DNA from: Arthrobacter sp. NEB 688
GTDB lineage: Bacteria; Actinomycetota; Actinomycetes; Actinomycetales; Dermatophilaceae
Assembly: GCF_013201035.1 (NCBI RefSeq)
Contig: NZ_CP053707.1
Span: 3,348,001 to 3,412,000 of the forward strand
Direction of reading: 5' to 3'
Length of the DNA stretch: 64,000 nt
Within the stretch, counting starts at the first letter, position 1. Each line of letters starts with the position of its first letter. Positions 1 to 7,734 of this stretch are shown in pieces. A program made the translations under genes and the position numbers. The notes below the pieces were generated by a model. It was not told where the DNA came from. It saw only the letters and a list, made by a program, of their open reading frames with translations, and searched no databases.

Positions 1-835
1 AGAGGATGTCGAACTCGGCCTGCTTGAACGGCGGGCTGACCTTGTTCTTGACGACCTTGCAGCGGGTGCGGTTGCCGACCGGGTCGGTGCCGTCCTTGAG
101 AGTCTCGATGCGCCGGACGTCGAGGCGGACGGAGGCGTAGAACTTGAGCGCCTTGCCACCGGTCGTCGTCTCGGGCGAGCCGAACATGACGCCGATCTTC
201 TCGCGGAGCTGGTTGATGAAGATCGCCGTCGTGCCGGTCGTGTTGAGGGCACCGGTGATCTTGCGCAGCGCCTGCGACATGAGGCGGGCCTGCAGGCCGA
301 CGTGGCTGTCGCCCATCTCGCCCTCGATCTCGGCGCGGGGCACGAGCGCCGCCACGGAGTCGATGACGATGATGTCGAGCGCGCCGGAGCGGATGAGCAT
401 GTCGGCGATCTCGAGCGCCTGCTCACCGGTGTCGGGCTGGGAGACGAGGAGCGCGTCGGTGTCGACACCGAGCTTCTTCGCGTACTCCGGGTCGAGCGCG
501 TGCTCGGCGTCGATGAACGCCGCGATGCCGCCGGCCTTCTGCGCGTTGGCGACCGCGTGCAGCGCGACCGTCGTCTTACCGGAGGACTCCGGGCCGTAGA
601 TCTCGACGACACGGCCGCGGGGCAGGCCCCCGATGCCGAGCGCGACGTCGAGCGCGATCGAGCCGGTGGGGATGACGGCGATCGGCGGGCGGACGTCGTC
701 GCCGAGGCGCATGACCGCGCCCTTGCCGTGCTGCTTCTCGATCTGGGCCATCACCGAGGCGATGGCCTTGTCCTTCTCGCTGCCGTTGGCCGCGGCCACC
801 GGGTTGGGCATCACGCTTCCGCGAGATCCAGCCAT
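1..835 (-). CDS. recA: RecA recombinase (3' end outside window)
   Basis: RecA forms ATP-dependent filaments on single-stranded DNA, drives homologous strand exchange and triggers LexA self-cleavage. The visible 278 residues hold the Walker A motif GPESSGKT at residues 81-88, the FIDAEHALD region, the [10 protein letters not shown] Walker B strand and the [11 protein letters not shown] loop; about 70 C-terminal residues lie beyond position 1. No intein interrupts the visible part. The ATG at 835 is chosen because a GAAGGA ribosome-binding sequence lies about 10 nt upstream; a later in-frame ATG would remove only eight residues. Two damage-response sites lie upstream (922-945 and 1014-1027). 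Confidence 0.98.
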   Translation of the reverse strand, partial: MAGSRGSVMPNPVAAANGSEKDKAIASVMAQIEKQHGKGAVMRLGDDVRPPIAVIPTGSIALDVALGIGGLPRGRVVEIYGPESSGKTTVALHAVANAQKAGGIAAFIDAEHALDPEYAKKLGVDTDALLVSQPDTGEQALEIADMLIRSGALDIIVIDSVAALVPRAEIEGEMGDSHVGLQARLMSQALRKITGALNTTGTTAIFINQLREKIGVMFGSPETTTGGKALKFYASVRLDVRRIETLKDGTDPVGNRTRCKVVKNKVSPPFKQAEFDIL

Positions 836-921
836 GTCACACCAGTCCTTCGTGTCGTCATCCGAGCGCGCCTACCGGCGACCTGGCCCCCGCCGTCGGT
901 CTCGTCGCGAGGTCTGGGTCA

Positions 922-945
922 GACGCTAGGCGGAGGCACCGACAC
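922..945 (-). promoter_or_regulatory. PafBC (RecA-NDp) type promoter of recA
   Basis: Read on the minus strand this is TGTCGGTG, an 8-nt spacer, then TAGCGT. It fits the RecA-independent damage promoter known from mycobacteria (TTGTCRGTG-N8-TAGNNT, served by the PafBC activator). It lies about 90 bp before the recA start, the same arrangement as in mycobacterial recA, which has this promoter plus a LexA-controlled one. The match is seen in the sequence; the regulator is inferred. Confidence 0.8.
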
Positions 946-965
946 CGGTCACGGGTCGCCGTGGG

Positions 966-1007
966 ACCTGTGGACGAGTGCTGTCGGAGCCACCACCTGT
1001 GGACGAG
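966..1007. repeat. Direct repeat between the two recA control sites
   Basis: The 13-mer ACCTGTGGACGAG occurs at 966-978 and again at 995-1007, 29 bp apart. Its core TGTGGACGA is one base from the reverse complement of a high-GC DnaA box (TTGTCCACA). Whether DnaA or another protein binds here cannot be told from sequence. Confidence 0.5.
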
Positions 1008-1013
1008 CATAGG

Positions 1014-1027
1014 CGAACACGTGTTCG
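1014..1027 (-). promoter_or_regulatory. LexA (SOS) box upstream of recA
   Basis: CGAACACGTGTTCG is a perfect 14-bp palindrome and an exact match to the actinobacterial LexA consensus CGAAC-N4-GTTCG. A TATGCT -10-like box follows 3 bp downstream on the minus strand, so bound LexA would cover the promoter. The box is about 180 bp before the recA start codon. Confidence 0.9.
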
Positions 1028-1073
1028 ACCTCGGGAGGGCGCGCCACGACACGCCGGGCGTCGGCGCGCACCC

Positions 1074-2012
1074 TCAGCCCTGCGGGACCGCGACGCCCCA
1101 CATGGCCGCCACGTGCCGGACGTCGGTGCCGCAGCACCCGCCCAGCACGCGCATCGCCGGCAGCCGCCGGCTCAGGTCCGACTGGTCGGCCGCCAGGCGG
1201 GACGGGTCGCCGTCGTCGAGCTCCTCGGCCGCGTCGAGCTCGGCGTGGCTCATCGTCGAGGCGTTGACCCGCGTGCCGAGCACCCGGCGCACCCACTCCC
1301 CCTCGTCGAGGGCCGGCACGACGTGGGTGGGGTGGGCGCAGTTGACGACGAAGTGCTCGGGCGCGGCGGCGGCGTCGACGGCCGCCACCGCCGCGGCGAG
1401 GGGCGTCCCGTCGGGCAGCCGACCGTCGGTCTCGACGGTGAAGCCGACCGAGACGGGCACCCCGGCCTCGCGCGCCGCGAGGACGACACCGATGCCCTCG
1501 GCCGCCGTCGTCAGGGTGAGCGCCGACACGAGGTCGGCGCCGGCGTCCGCGAAGGCGCGCACCTGGGGCAGGTGGTAGTCGCGCGCCTCCTCGGGGTCCG
1601 GGGCGTCCCCCGCGACGTACCCGTCGCCGCGGGGCCCGACCTGCCCGGCCACGAGGACGGCCCGGACGTCGTACCCGTGGGCCAGCTCCCGCAGGAAGCG
1701 GACCGCGTCGGCGTTGACCCGGGCCGCTGCCGACCCGTCGTACCCGACCCGTTCGGCCCAGTCGGTGTTCGCCCGCCACGTCGGGGACTCGAGCAGGAGC
1801 CCGGCCCCGGCGGCCGCCGCGACCGCGGCGTACCCGTCGTAGTAGCGCGCCAGGAGGTCGCGCCCGGCGGCGTCGTCCAGCAGCGGGAAGGCGGCGAACT
1901 CGGGCAGGTCGACCCCGTGGTGGAAGACCAGGTCGGTCTCGAGCCCGCCGTCGGTGACGAAGCCGCGCAGCGTGGGGTCGTGCAGGACCGCGAGCGGCCC
2001 GGTGCTCTCCAT
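1074..2012 (-). CDS. mmuM: Homocysteine S-methyltransferase (MmuM-like)
   Basis: 312 residues. Enzymes of this family move a methyl group from S-methylmethionine or S-adenosylmethionine to homocysteine, giving methionine, using a zinc bound by three cysteines. The zinc ligands are visible: a Cys in VVNCAHP and the Cys pair in GGCCGT at residues 291-296. The N-terminal TDGGLETDLVF is the usual first barrel strand. It is a cytoplasmic TIM-barrel enzyme of normal length. It lies alone between recA and an ABC exporter, converging on neither; the ATG at 2012 is the only good start. Confidence 0.9.
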   Translation of the reverse strand: MESTGPLAVLHDPTLRGFVTDGGLETDLVFHHGVDLPEFAAFPLLDDAAGRDLLARYYDGYAAVAAAAGAGLLLESPTWRANTDWAERVGYDGSAAARVNADAVRFLRELAHGYDVRAVLVAGQVGPRGDGYVAGDAPDPEEARDYHLPQVRAFADAGADLVSALTLTTAAEGIGVVLAAREAGVPVSVGFTVETDGRLPDGTPLAAAVAAVDAAAAPEHFVVNCAHPTHVVPALDEGEWVRRVLGTRVNASTMSHAELDAAEELDDGDPSRLAADQSDLSRRLPAMRVLGGCCGTDVRHVAAMWGVAVPQG

Positions 2013-2052
2013 CCCCCGCAGTGTCCTCCCCGGCCAGGCGCGGGGGAAGCCC

Positions 2053-2868
2053 TCAGGTGAGCAGCAGCGTCGCGATGCGTCGCGCCGTGCCCCAGACCCC
2101 CAGGGCCCCGAGCACGACGAGGTAGCCGACGTGCCAGAGCAGCCCCCACGAGACCTCGCCCAGCATCAGCCCGCGCTCCAGGGCGACCCCGTGGTAGAGC
2201 GGCGTCAGCCCGACGAGCCACTGCACGGCCTCGGGGTAGGTCGAGAGCGGGAAGAAGGTCGCCGAGAAGAGGAACATCGGCTGGACCGCGAGCGTGACGT
2301 AGTCGAAGTGCTGCCACGAGCTCATGAACGTCGTCGCGAACATCCCGACCGCCCCGAAGGCCAGCCCGACGAGCACGGCGGCGGGCACGGCGAGCAGCGC
2401 CCACCACGAGTGGACGAGGCCGGCGACCCAGGCGACGACGAGGAACATCGCCGAGTACAGGGCGCCGCGCGAGAGCGACCAGAGGATCTCGCCGACCGCG
2501 ATGTCGCGCGGGGACAGCGGCGTCGCGAGCATCGCGTCGTAGAGCTTCTGGTAGCGCAGCTTGAAGAAGACGTTGTACGTGCTGTCGGCGATCGCCCCGT
2601 TCATCGCCGACGCCGCGAGCAGCGCGGGCGCGATGAACTCGGCGTACGGGACGACGGTGCCGGAGTCGGTCGTGACCGTCCGCACGAGCGCGCCGAGCCC
2701 GACCCCGATCGAGAACAGGTAGAAGACCGGCTCGACGAACCCGCTGAGCAGCAGCAGCCACGCACGCCGGAACGCGGTGACGTTGCGCATGAGGACGTAC
2801 CGCGCCAGGCCGATGCCCGCCGGGGCCGGGACGGCGCGCGCCGCCCGCGCCAGGGTGCCGGCACTCAC
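2053..2868 (-). CDS. ABC-2 type transporter permease (DrrC-like)
   Basis: 271-residue integral membrane subunit of an ABC exporter, with about six hydrophobic segments in the ABC2_membrane pattern (a first segment around WLLLLSGFVEPVFYLFSIG, then the central LVVAWVAGLV and WWALLAVPAAVLVG segments). The GTG start at 2868 overlaps the stop of the preceding permease as GTGA, so the two are translationally coupled. It is the last gene of a three-gene operon with a DrrA-type ATPase. Substrate unknown; relatives export drugs, lipids or glycolipids. Confidence 0.88.
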   Translation of the reverse strand: MSAGTLARAARAVPAPAGIGLARYVLMRNVTAFRRAWLLLLSGFVEPVFYLFSIGVGLGALVRTVTTDSGTVVPYAEFIAPALLAASAMNGAIADSTYNVFFKLRYQKLYDAMLATPLSPRDIAVGEILWSLSRGALYSAMFLVVAWVAGLVHSWWALLAVPAAVLVGLAFGAVGMFATTFMSSWQHFDYVTLAVQPMFLFSATFFPLSTYPEAVQWLVGLTPLYHGVALERGLMLGEVSWGLLWHVGYLVVLGALGVWGTARRIATLLLT

Positions 2869-3734
2869 GACAGCAGCCTGCGGGTGAAGGAGCGGTGGGC
2901 CAGCACGGCGCCGACGCCGACGTAGAGGGTGAGCACCGCGAGGTGCCCGGCGCCGGCCCAGCCGGGCCAGACGCCCTCGGACGCGTCGCGCGAGAGCTCG
3001 ACCCCGTGCCAGAGCGGCGTGACCCAGGCGAGCGGCTGCATCCACGCGGGCAGCTGGTCGACGGGGAAGAAGGTGCCGGAGAAGAGCATCAGCGGGGTCA
3101 TGACGAACCGGAAGAGGATGCTGAAGCCGTTGTCGTTGTCGAGCCACGCCGCCAGGGCGAAGGTCGGGACGGAGAACGCCATCCCGGTGAGGACGGCGAC
3201 GGGAACCGCGAGCAGCACCCACCAGGAGCCGAACGCCCCGAAGGGCGCCGCGACGAGGAGGAAGATCAGCGTCGCCACGCCGAGCTGCAGCGCGACGACG
3301 AGCAGGTGCCCCCAGAGGACCTCCCCCACGCGCAGCGGCGTCGAGAGCATCGCGGAGTACATCCGGTTCCACTTGATGTAGCCCATGACGGCGTACGTCG
3401 AGTCGCCGAAGGCGAGCATCATCGCCTGCATCGCGAGGATGCCCGGGACGACGAAGCGCAGGTACGGCAGGCCGTCGACCCCGCCGGCGCGCTCGTCGAC
3501 GAGGGCCCCGAGGCCCAGGCCCATGGAGAGCAGGAAGAACAGCGGCGAGACGAAGCGCCCGATGACCGAGCCCTTCCAGGTGCGCCGGTAGACGGCCAGG
3601 TGGTGGGCCATGACGGCGCCGAGCCGCTCGCCGCGCGTCGTGGGGCGGCGCGGGCCGGGGCCGAGACGGCCGCTCGGGGCGTCGGCGAGCACGGGACCGC
3701 GGGCGGTCGGGCCGGGGGCGGTGGGCGCGGACAT
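2865..3734 (-). CDS. ABC-2 type transporter permease (DrrB-like)
   Basis: 289 residues. The first about 60 residues are polar and rich in Pro and Arg; membrane segments of the ABC-2 family follow (FVSPLFFLLSMGLGLGALV, LGVATLIFLLVAAPFG, WWVLLAVPVAVLTGMAF). It is a paralogue of the next permease: both carry GDSTYAV or ADSTYNV after the second segment and the YSAML/YDAML-TPL motif. Its ATG overlaps the stop of the ATPase gene (ATGA at 3734). The two permeases probably form a heterodimer served by one ATPase. Confidence 0.88.
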   Translation of the reverse strand: MSAPTAPGPTARGPVLADAPSGRLGPGPRRPTTRGERLGAVMAHHLAVYRRTWKGSVIGRFVSPLFFLLSMGLGLGALVDERAGGVDGLPYLRFVVPGILAMQAMMLAFGDSTYAVMGYIKWNRMYSAMLSTPLRVGEVLWGHLLVVALQLGVATLIFLLVAAPFGAFGSWWVLLAVPVAVLTGMAFSVPTFALAAWLDNDNGFSILFRFVMTPLMLFSGTFFPVDQLPAWMQPLAWVTPLWHGVELSRDASEGVWPGWAGAGHLAVLTLYVGVGAVLAHRSFTRRLLS

Positions 3735-4664
3735 CAGTCGACGAGCGAGCGGCCGGTGAGGTGGAGGAAGACGTCCTCGAGCGTGGAGCGGCGCACGAGC
3801 GAGGACAGCGGGCGCACGCCGCGCTCGTGGAGCCGGGCGAGCGCCTCGTCGCCGTCGGCGGTGTAGGCGAGGAGGCGGTCGGGCAGCTCCTCGACGCGCT
3901 CGGCGACGGCCCGCGCGGCGTCGACGTGCCGCTCCTGCTCGTCGACCGGGAAGCGCAGCTCGACGACCTCGCGCGTGGAGTAGGTGTCGATGAGCTCGCG
4001 CGGGCTGCCCTCGGCGACGATCCGGCCGTGGTCCATGACGACGAGGCGGTCGCACAGCTGCTCGGCCTCGTCCATGTAGTGCGTCGTGATGATGAGCGTG
4101 ACGCCCTCGCGCTTGAGCCGGTACAGGCGGTCCCAGAGGACGTGGCGCGCCTGGGGGTCCAGGCCGGTCGTCGGCTCGTCGAGCAGGAGGACCTCGGGGT
4201 CGTTGACGAGCGCCCGGGCGATGGTCAACCGACGCTTCATCCCGCCGGAGAGCGGCTCGACGCGGTCGTGGCGGCGCTCGGTCAGCTGGGCGAAGTCGAG
4301 CAGCTCGTCGGTGCGGGCGCGGACCTCCTTGCGCGAGAGGCCGAAGAAGCGCCCGTAGACCCAGAGGTTCTCCTCGACGGAGAGGTCCTCGTCGAGCATG
4401 TCCTGCTGCGGGCAGACGCCGAGCCGGGCCCGGATGGCGGCGCCGTCGGCGGCGGGGTCCATCCCGAGGATGCGCAGCTCGCCGCCCGAGACCGGGGAGA
4501 CGCAGCCGACCATCTTCATCGTCGAGGACTTGCCGGCGCCGTTGGGCCCGAGGAACCCGAACGCCTCGCCGCGCAGCACCTGCACGTCGATGCCGTCGAC
4601 GGCCGTGAAGTCGCCGAAGCTCTTGGTCAGCCCCCGGGCCTGCAGCAGGACGTCGTCGCTCACG
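3734..4664 (-). CDS. ABC transporter ATP-binding protein (DrrA family)
   Basis: 310-residue ATPase that powers the two permeases downstream. Walker A GPNGAGKS is at residues 39-46, the signature is LSGGMKRR and Walker B is LLLDEPTTG, followed by a C-terminal DUF4162-like extension typical of DrrA/daunorubicin-resistance ATPases. The GTG at 4664 is preferred over an upstream ATG at 4717: a TAGCGT -10 box (4672-4677) sits 7 nt before it, which suggests a leaderless transcript and places the ATG at 4717 upstream of the transcription start. First gene of the operon. Confidence 0.92.
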
Positions 4665-4744
4665 GGGGTGACGCTAGCCGAGGCCTCCGACGTCGTCGCG
4701 CGATATTCGCGACCCACCTGTGCACGCGTCCGGCCCGGGACGCC

Positions 4745-4794
4745 CTGACAGGACGGGTGTCAGCGCAGGTCAGCGGCCTGACAGCCGGTGTCAG
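4745..4794. promoter_or_regulatory. Two CTGACA/TGTCAG palindromes, candidate operator
   Basis: CTGACA-N7-TGTCAG at 4745-4763 and CTGACA-N5-TGTCAG at 4778-4794, with one more half-like GGTCAG between them. They lie between the divergent drrA-like gene and the secreted protein starting at 4882, about 90 bp before the latter. Half-site TGTCAG recurs just before the next secreted protein (5776-5781). Inference: a shared regulator of these cell-wall genes. Confidence 0.5.
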
Positions 4795-4881
4795 GACGTC
4801 CGGGGACACCGCCGGCGCGCGGACGCCGCCCCGGACGACCAGCGTGGCCGCACCACCCCTCGCCGTCCTCAGGAGGACCCC

Positions 4882-5715
4882 GTGCCCCACCGCCCCACCC
4901 GCCGCGCCGCGCTGGCCGGCGCCGTCGTCGCCCCGCTGGGCCTCGCCCTCGGCGCCCCGAGCGCCGCGGCCGCCGGCACGGTCGACATGGAGTCCGTGGT
5001 GCTCGCCGCCCAGGTCGACCCGCGCCGCCCGGACAGCGCCCTGACCACCGGCGCGGGCCCGAGCGTGCGGCTCGTCGAGCGGGCCCTCGCCGACCGCGGC
5101 CTCCTCGACCCCGCGTACGTCGACGGCCACTTCGGCACCCTCACCGTCTCGGCGTACGCGGCCTGGCAGCGCTCGCTCGGGTACGGCGGCCTCGCGGCCA
5201 ACGGCCTGCCCGGACGCTCGTCGCTCACCTCGCTCGGCGAGGGCCGCTGGAGCGTCGTGCGGCCGCTCTCCCCCGGCTCGAAGGTGACCTTCCGCGACGT
5301 CACGGTGAACACCCGGACCCGCTCGATGCTGCTCGCGGCCGAGTCGCGCGCCGGGCGCACCCTCGTGCTCGAGCAGGGTTCCTACAACCCCGGGGGCGAC
5401 CCGACGTCGGCCGGCACCCACGACGGCGGCGGCACGCTCGACCTCGACGCCGAGGCCCTCGGCACGACGGCGCGCACGGCCGTCGTCCGCGCGCTGCGCG
5501 AGGTCGGGTTCGCCGCGTGGCTGCGCTCGCCCTCGCAGGGCGACTGGCCCTGGCACGTCCACGCCGTCGCGATGAGCGACACCGACCTCTCGAGCGCCGC
5601 CCAGCACCAGGTCGGCGACTACCACCTCGGCCGCAACGGCCTCGCCAACCGCGGCCCCGACGACGGGCCCCGCGTCACCATCCGGACCTGGGAGGAGTAC
5701 CAGCGACTGTCGTGA
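4882..5715 (+). CDS. Secreted peptidoglycan-binding, M15-like putative peptidase
   Basis: 277 residues. The signal peptide holds a twin-arginine-like RRAAL followed by a hydrophobic run ending AAAAG, so Tat export is likely. Residues about 45-115 look like a PG_binding_1 domain (VRLVERALADRGLL, VDGHFGTLTVSAYAAWQRSLG). The C-terminal half has H-x6-D (in GTHDGGGTLDLD) and a later WHVHAV, the spacing of zinc ligands in M15 D,D-peptidases such as VanY, although overall similarity is weak. The GTG at 4882 is fixed by AGGAGG at 4871-4876. First of three cell-wall-type genes in a row. Confidence 0.75.
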   Translation: MPHRPTRRAALAGAVVAPLGLALGAPSAAAAGTVDMESVVLAAQVDPRRPDSALTTGAGPSVRLVERALADRGLLDPAYVDGHFGTLTVSAYAAWQRSLGYGGLAANGLPGRSSLTSLGEGRWSVVRPLSPGSKVTFRDVTVNTRTRSMLLAAESRAGRTLVLEQGSYNPGGDPTSAGTHDGGGTLDLDAEALGTTARTAVVRALREVGFAAWLRSPSQGDWPWHVHAVAMSDTDLSSAAQHQVGDYHLGRNGLANRGPDDGPRVTIRTWEEYQRLS

Positions 5716-5788
5716 CCCCCGGGGGCCCTGCCCCCACCCCGGGCGGCCGCGACCGCGGCGCCCGTCCACCCCCTGTCAGGAGGACCTG

Positions 5789-6658
5789 ATGAGCACCACC
5801 CTCAAGAAGGTCGCGGCGAGCGCCGCGGCCGCCCTCGCCGCGACGACGGCGTTCGTCGCCGCGAGCAGCCCCGCCCAGGCGGCCTCGCGTGACGGCGTCT
5901 GCGACACCGGCGAGCTCTGCCTCTACTACAACAGCGACAACGCCGGCGCGATCAGCGACTTCACCACCTCGATCGCCGACTACGGCACCACCCAGCCCTC
6001 CTGCTACGACTTCAAGACCGACAAGGCCGGCCACGGCCTGTGCGTCAAGAACGAGGCCGCCTCCGTCTGGAACCGCACCGGCAAGAGCGTCACCGTCTAC
6101 TTCAACAGCGACTTCGCCGGCGCCTCCCAGACCTTCACCGACGGCACCAAGGCCAACCTCAACGCCACCCTCAAGAACAACAACGCCTCCCACCGCATCG
6201 GCAGCGGCGGCGGCTCCTCGTCGGGCTTCCTCCTGCCCTTCCCCTGCGGCGAGACCTGGGAGGGCCAGACCCGCAGCAACCACAGCCCGTCGCTCGCGGT
6301 CGACTTCAACCACTACCCCGACGACCTCGGATGGAAGGTGTACGCCTCCGCCCCGGGCACCGTGACGACCGTCGCGAACCTCGGCAACACCTCGTACGGC
6401 CGCTACATCGTCATCTCGCACGCGGGCGGCTACAAGACCTACTACGCCCACCTCAGCTCGCAGGACGTGTCGGTCGGCCAGAGCGTCACCGCGACGACGA
6501 TGATCGGTCGCGTCGGCAGCACCGGCGGGTCGACCGGCCCGCACCTGCACTACGAACAGCGCCTCAACGGGACCGTCGTCAAGGCCACCTTCAAGGACGG
6601 CAGCCCGGCGTACCCGAACAACACGACGAACCTCCAGCGCAAGCAGTCGTGCCCGTGA
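5789..6658 (+). CDS. Secreted I36-domain M23 metallopeptidase
   Basis: 289 residues. A Sec signal peptide (cut near SSPAQA-AS) is followed by a peptidase-inhibitor I36 (beta/gamma-crystallin-like) domain at about residues 35-135, a Gly-Ser linker, and an M23 (LytM) zinc endopeptidase domain at about 145-280. The zinc ligands are visible as HSPSLAVD (H-x6-D) and HLHYE. M23 enzymes cut peptide cross-bridges in peptidoglycan outside the membrane. AGGAGG lies 6 nt before the ATG. Its stop overlaps the GTG of the next gene, which carries a nearly identical I36 domain. Confidence 0.88.
   Translation: MSTTLKKVAASAAAALAATTAFVAASSPAQAASRDGVCDTGELCLYYNSDNAGAISDFTTSIADYGTTQPSCYDFKTDKAGHGLCVKNEAASVWNRTGKSVTVYFNSDFAGASQTFTDGTKANLNATLKNNNASHRIGSGGGSSSGFLLPFPCGETWEGQTRSNHSPSLAVDFNHYPDDLGWKVYASAPGTVTTVANLGNTSYGRYIVISHAGGYKTYYAHLSSQDVSVGQSVTATTMIGRVGSTGGSTGPHLHYEQRLNGTVVKATFKDGSPAYPNNTTNLQRKQSCP
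5870..6202. repeat. I36 domain duplication, copy 1
   Basis: 333 bp coding for the end of the signal peptide and the whole I36 domain; the same sequence recurs 860 bp downstream (6730-7062) with about eight differences. Identity stops sharply at the linker after HRIG. Confidence 0.85.
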
Positions 6659-7584
6659 GCACGCTGACCCGCGCCCGCTGGGCCGCGGTGGCCGGGGCGG
6701 TGGTCGTCGCGACGGGTGTCGTGGCGACCCCCGCCCAGGCGGCCTCACGTGACGGCGTCTGCGACACCGGCGAGTTCTGCCTCTACTACAACAGCGACAA
6801 CGCCGGGGCCGTCAGCGACTTCACCACCTCCGTCGCCGACTACGGCACCACCCAGCCCTCCTGCTACGACTTCAAGACCGACAAGGCCGGCCACGGCCTG
6901 TGCGTCAAGAACGAGGCCGCCTCCGTCTGGAACCGCACCGGCAAGAGCGTCACCGTCTACTTCAACAGCGACTTCGCCGGCGCCTCCCAGACCTTCACCG
7001 ACGGCACCAGGGCCAACCTCAACGCCACCCTCAAGAACAACAACGCCTCCCACCGCATCGGCGACGGCGGCGCGGGTGGCAGCTGCACGACGGACGGCAC
7101 GAACACGAGGCTCCCGTCGACGATCCTCGTCTACCGCACCTCGCTCGGCCGGGTCGACCGGGTGGACTTCAGGACCTACGTGAAGAACGTCCTGCCGAAC
7201 GAGTGGGTCAGCTCCTGGCCCGCGGCCTCGCTCGACGCCGGCGCCACCGCGGTCAAGAGCTACGCCTGGTACTGGGCGCTGCACTCGACCCGCAAGACCC
7301 CCTCCGGCGCCTGCTACGACGTGCGCGACGACACCGGCGACCAGGTCTACCGGCCGGGCTCGGCGGTCAGCTCGACGAGCGCGGCCGTCGACCGCACGTG
7401 GTCGGTGCGGATGACCCGTGACGGGTCGGTCCTGCGGGCCCACTACTGCGCCACGTCCACGGCGTGCTCGGCGTGGGTGACCGGTGACTGGCTCTCGCAG
7501 AACGGCTCCCGCGACATGGCGAACGCCGGCAAGGGGTACCGGGCCATCCTCACGTACTACTACCGGGGCATCACCCTGTCCTGA
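6655..7584 (+). CDS. Secreted I36-domain SpoIID/LytB-like protein
   Basis: 309 residues. Signal peptide ending ATPAQA-AS, an I36 domain (about 30-137) nearly identical to that of the preceding gene, then a SpoIID domain with the typical VDRVDFRTYVKNVLPNEW and AGATAVKSYAWYW blocks. SpoIID is a lytic transglycosylase that acts on glycan strands lacking stem peptides; the N-terminal Glu of the family motif corresponds to the E in PNEWV. The GTG start overlaps the previous stop (GTGA) and there is no separate ribosome-binding site, so the two enzymes should be made together. Confidence 0.85.
   Translation: MSTLTRARWAAVAGAVVVATGVVATPAQAASRDGVCDTGEFCLYYNSDNAGAVSDFTTSVADYGTTQPSCYDFKTDKAGHGLCVKNEAASVWNRTGKSVTVYFNSDFAGASQTFTDGTRANLNATLKNNNASHRIGDGGAGGSCTTDGTNTRLPSTILVYRTSLGRVDRVDFRTYVKNVLPNEWVSSWPAASLDAGATAVKSYAWYWALHSTRKTPSGACYDVRDDTGDQVYRPGSAVSSTSAAVDRTWSVRMTRDGSVLRAHYCATSTACSAWVTGDWLSQNGSRDMANAGKGYRAILTYYYRGITLS
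6730..7062. repeat. I36 domain duplication, copy 2
   Basis: Second copy of the 333-bp block at 5870-6202. The few changes include GAG CTC to GAG TTC and AAG to AGG; several are conservative, as expected for a recent duplication or ongoing gene conversion. Confidence 0.85.
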
Positions 7585-7601
7585 CCGGACGCGCCCGGAC
7601 C

Positions 7602-7638
7602 GGAGGCCTCTCCCACCACCCGTGTGGGGGAGGCCTCC
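7602..7638 (+). terminator. Terminator after the two I36 genes
   Basis: A 15-bp stem (7602-7616 with 7624-7638, one G-U pair) and a 7-nt loop, 18 nt after the SpoIID-type gene. No T-run follows, common in this group. Confidence 0.75.
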
Positions 7639-7734
7639 CCATCGACCTCCCCGCTCCCCGGGTGGCAGTCTCGCCACGCGTCGGTAGCCTCGGGCTCGGC
7701 GCACCGACGCCACCGGGACGAGGGGAGAGCCATC

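Noticed and set aside
4665-4717. ATG at 4717 as the start of the DrrA-like ATPase
   Set aside because: A TAGCGT -10 box lies between this ATG and the GTG at 4664, which also begins the conserved domain.
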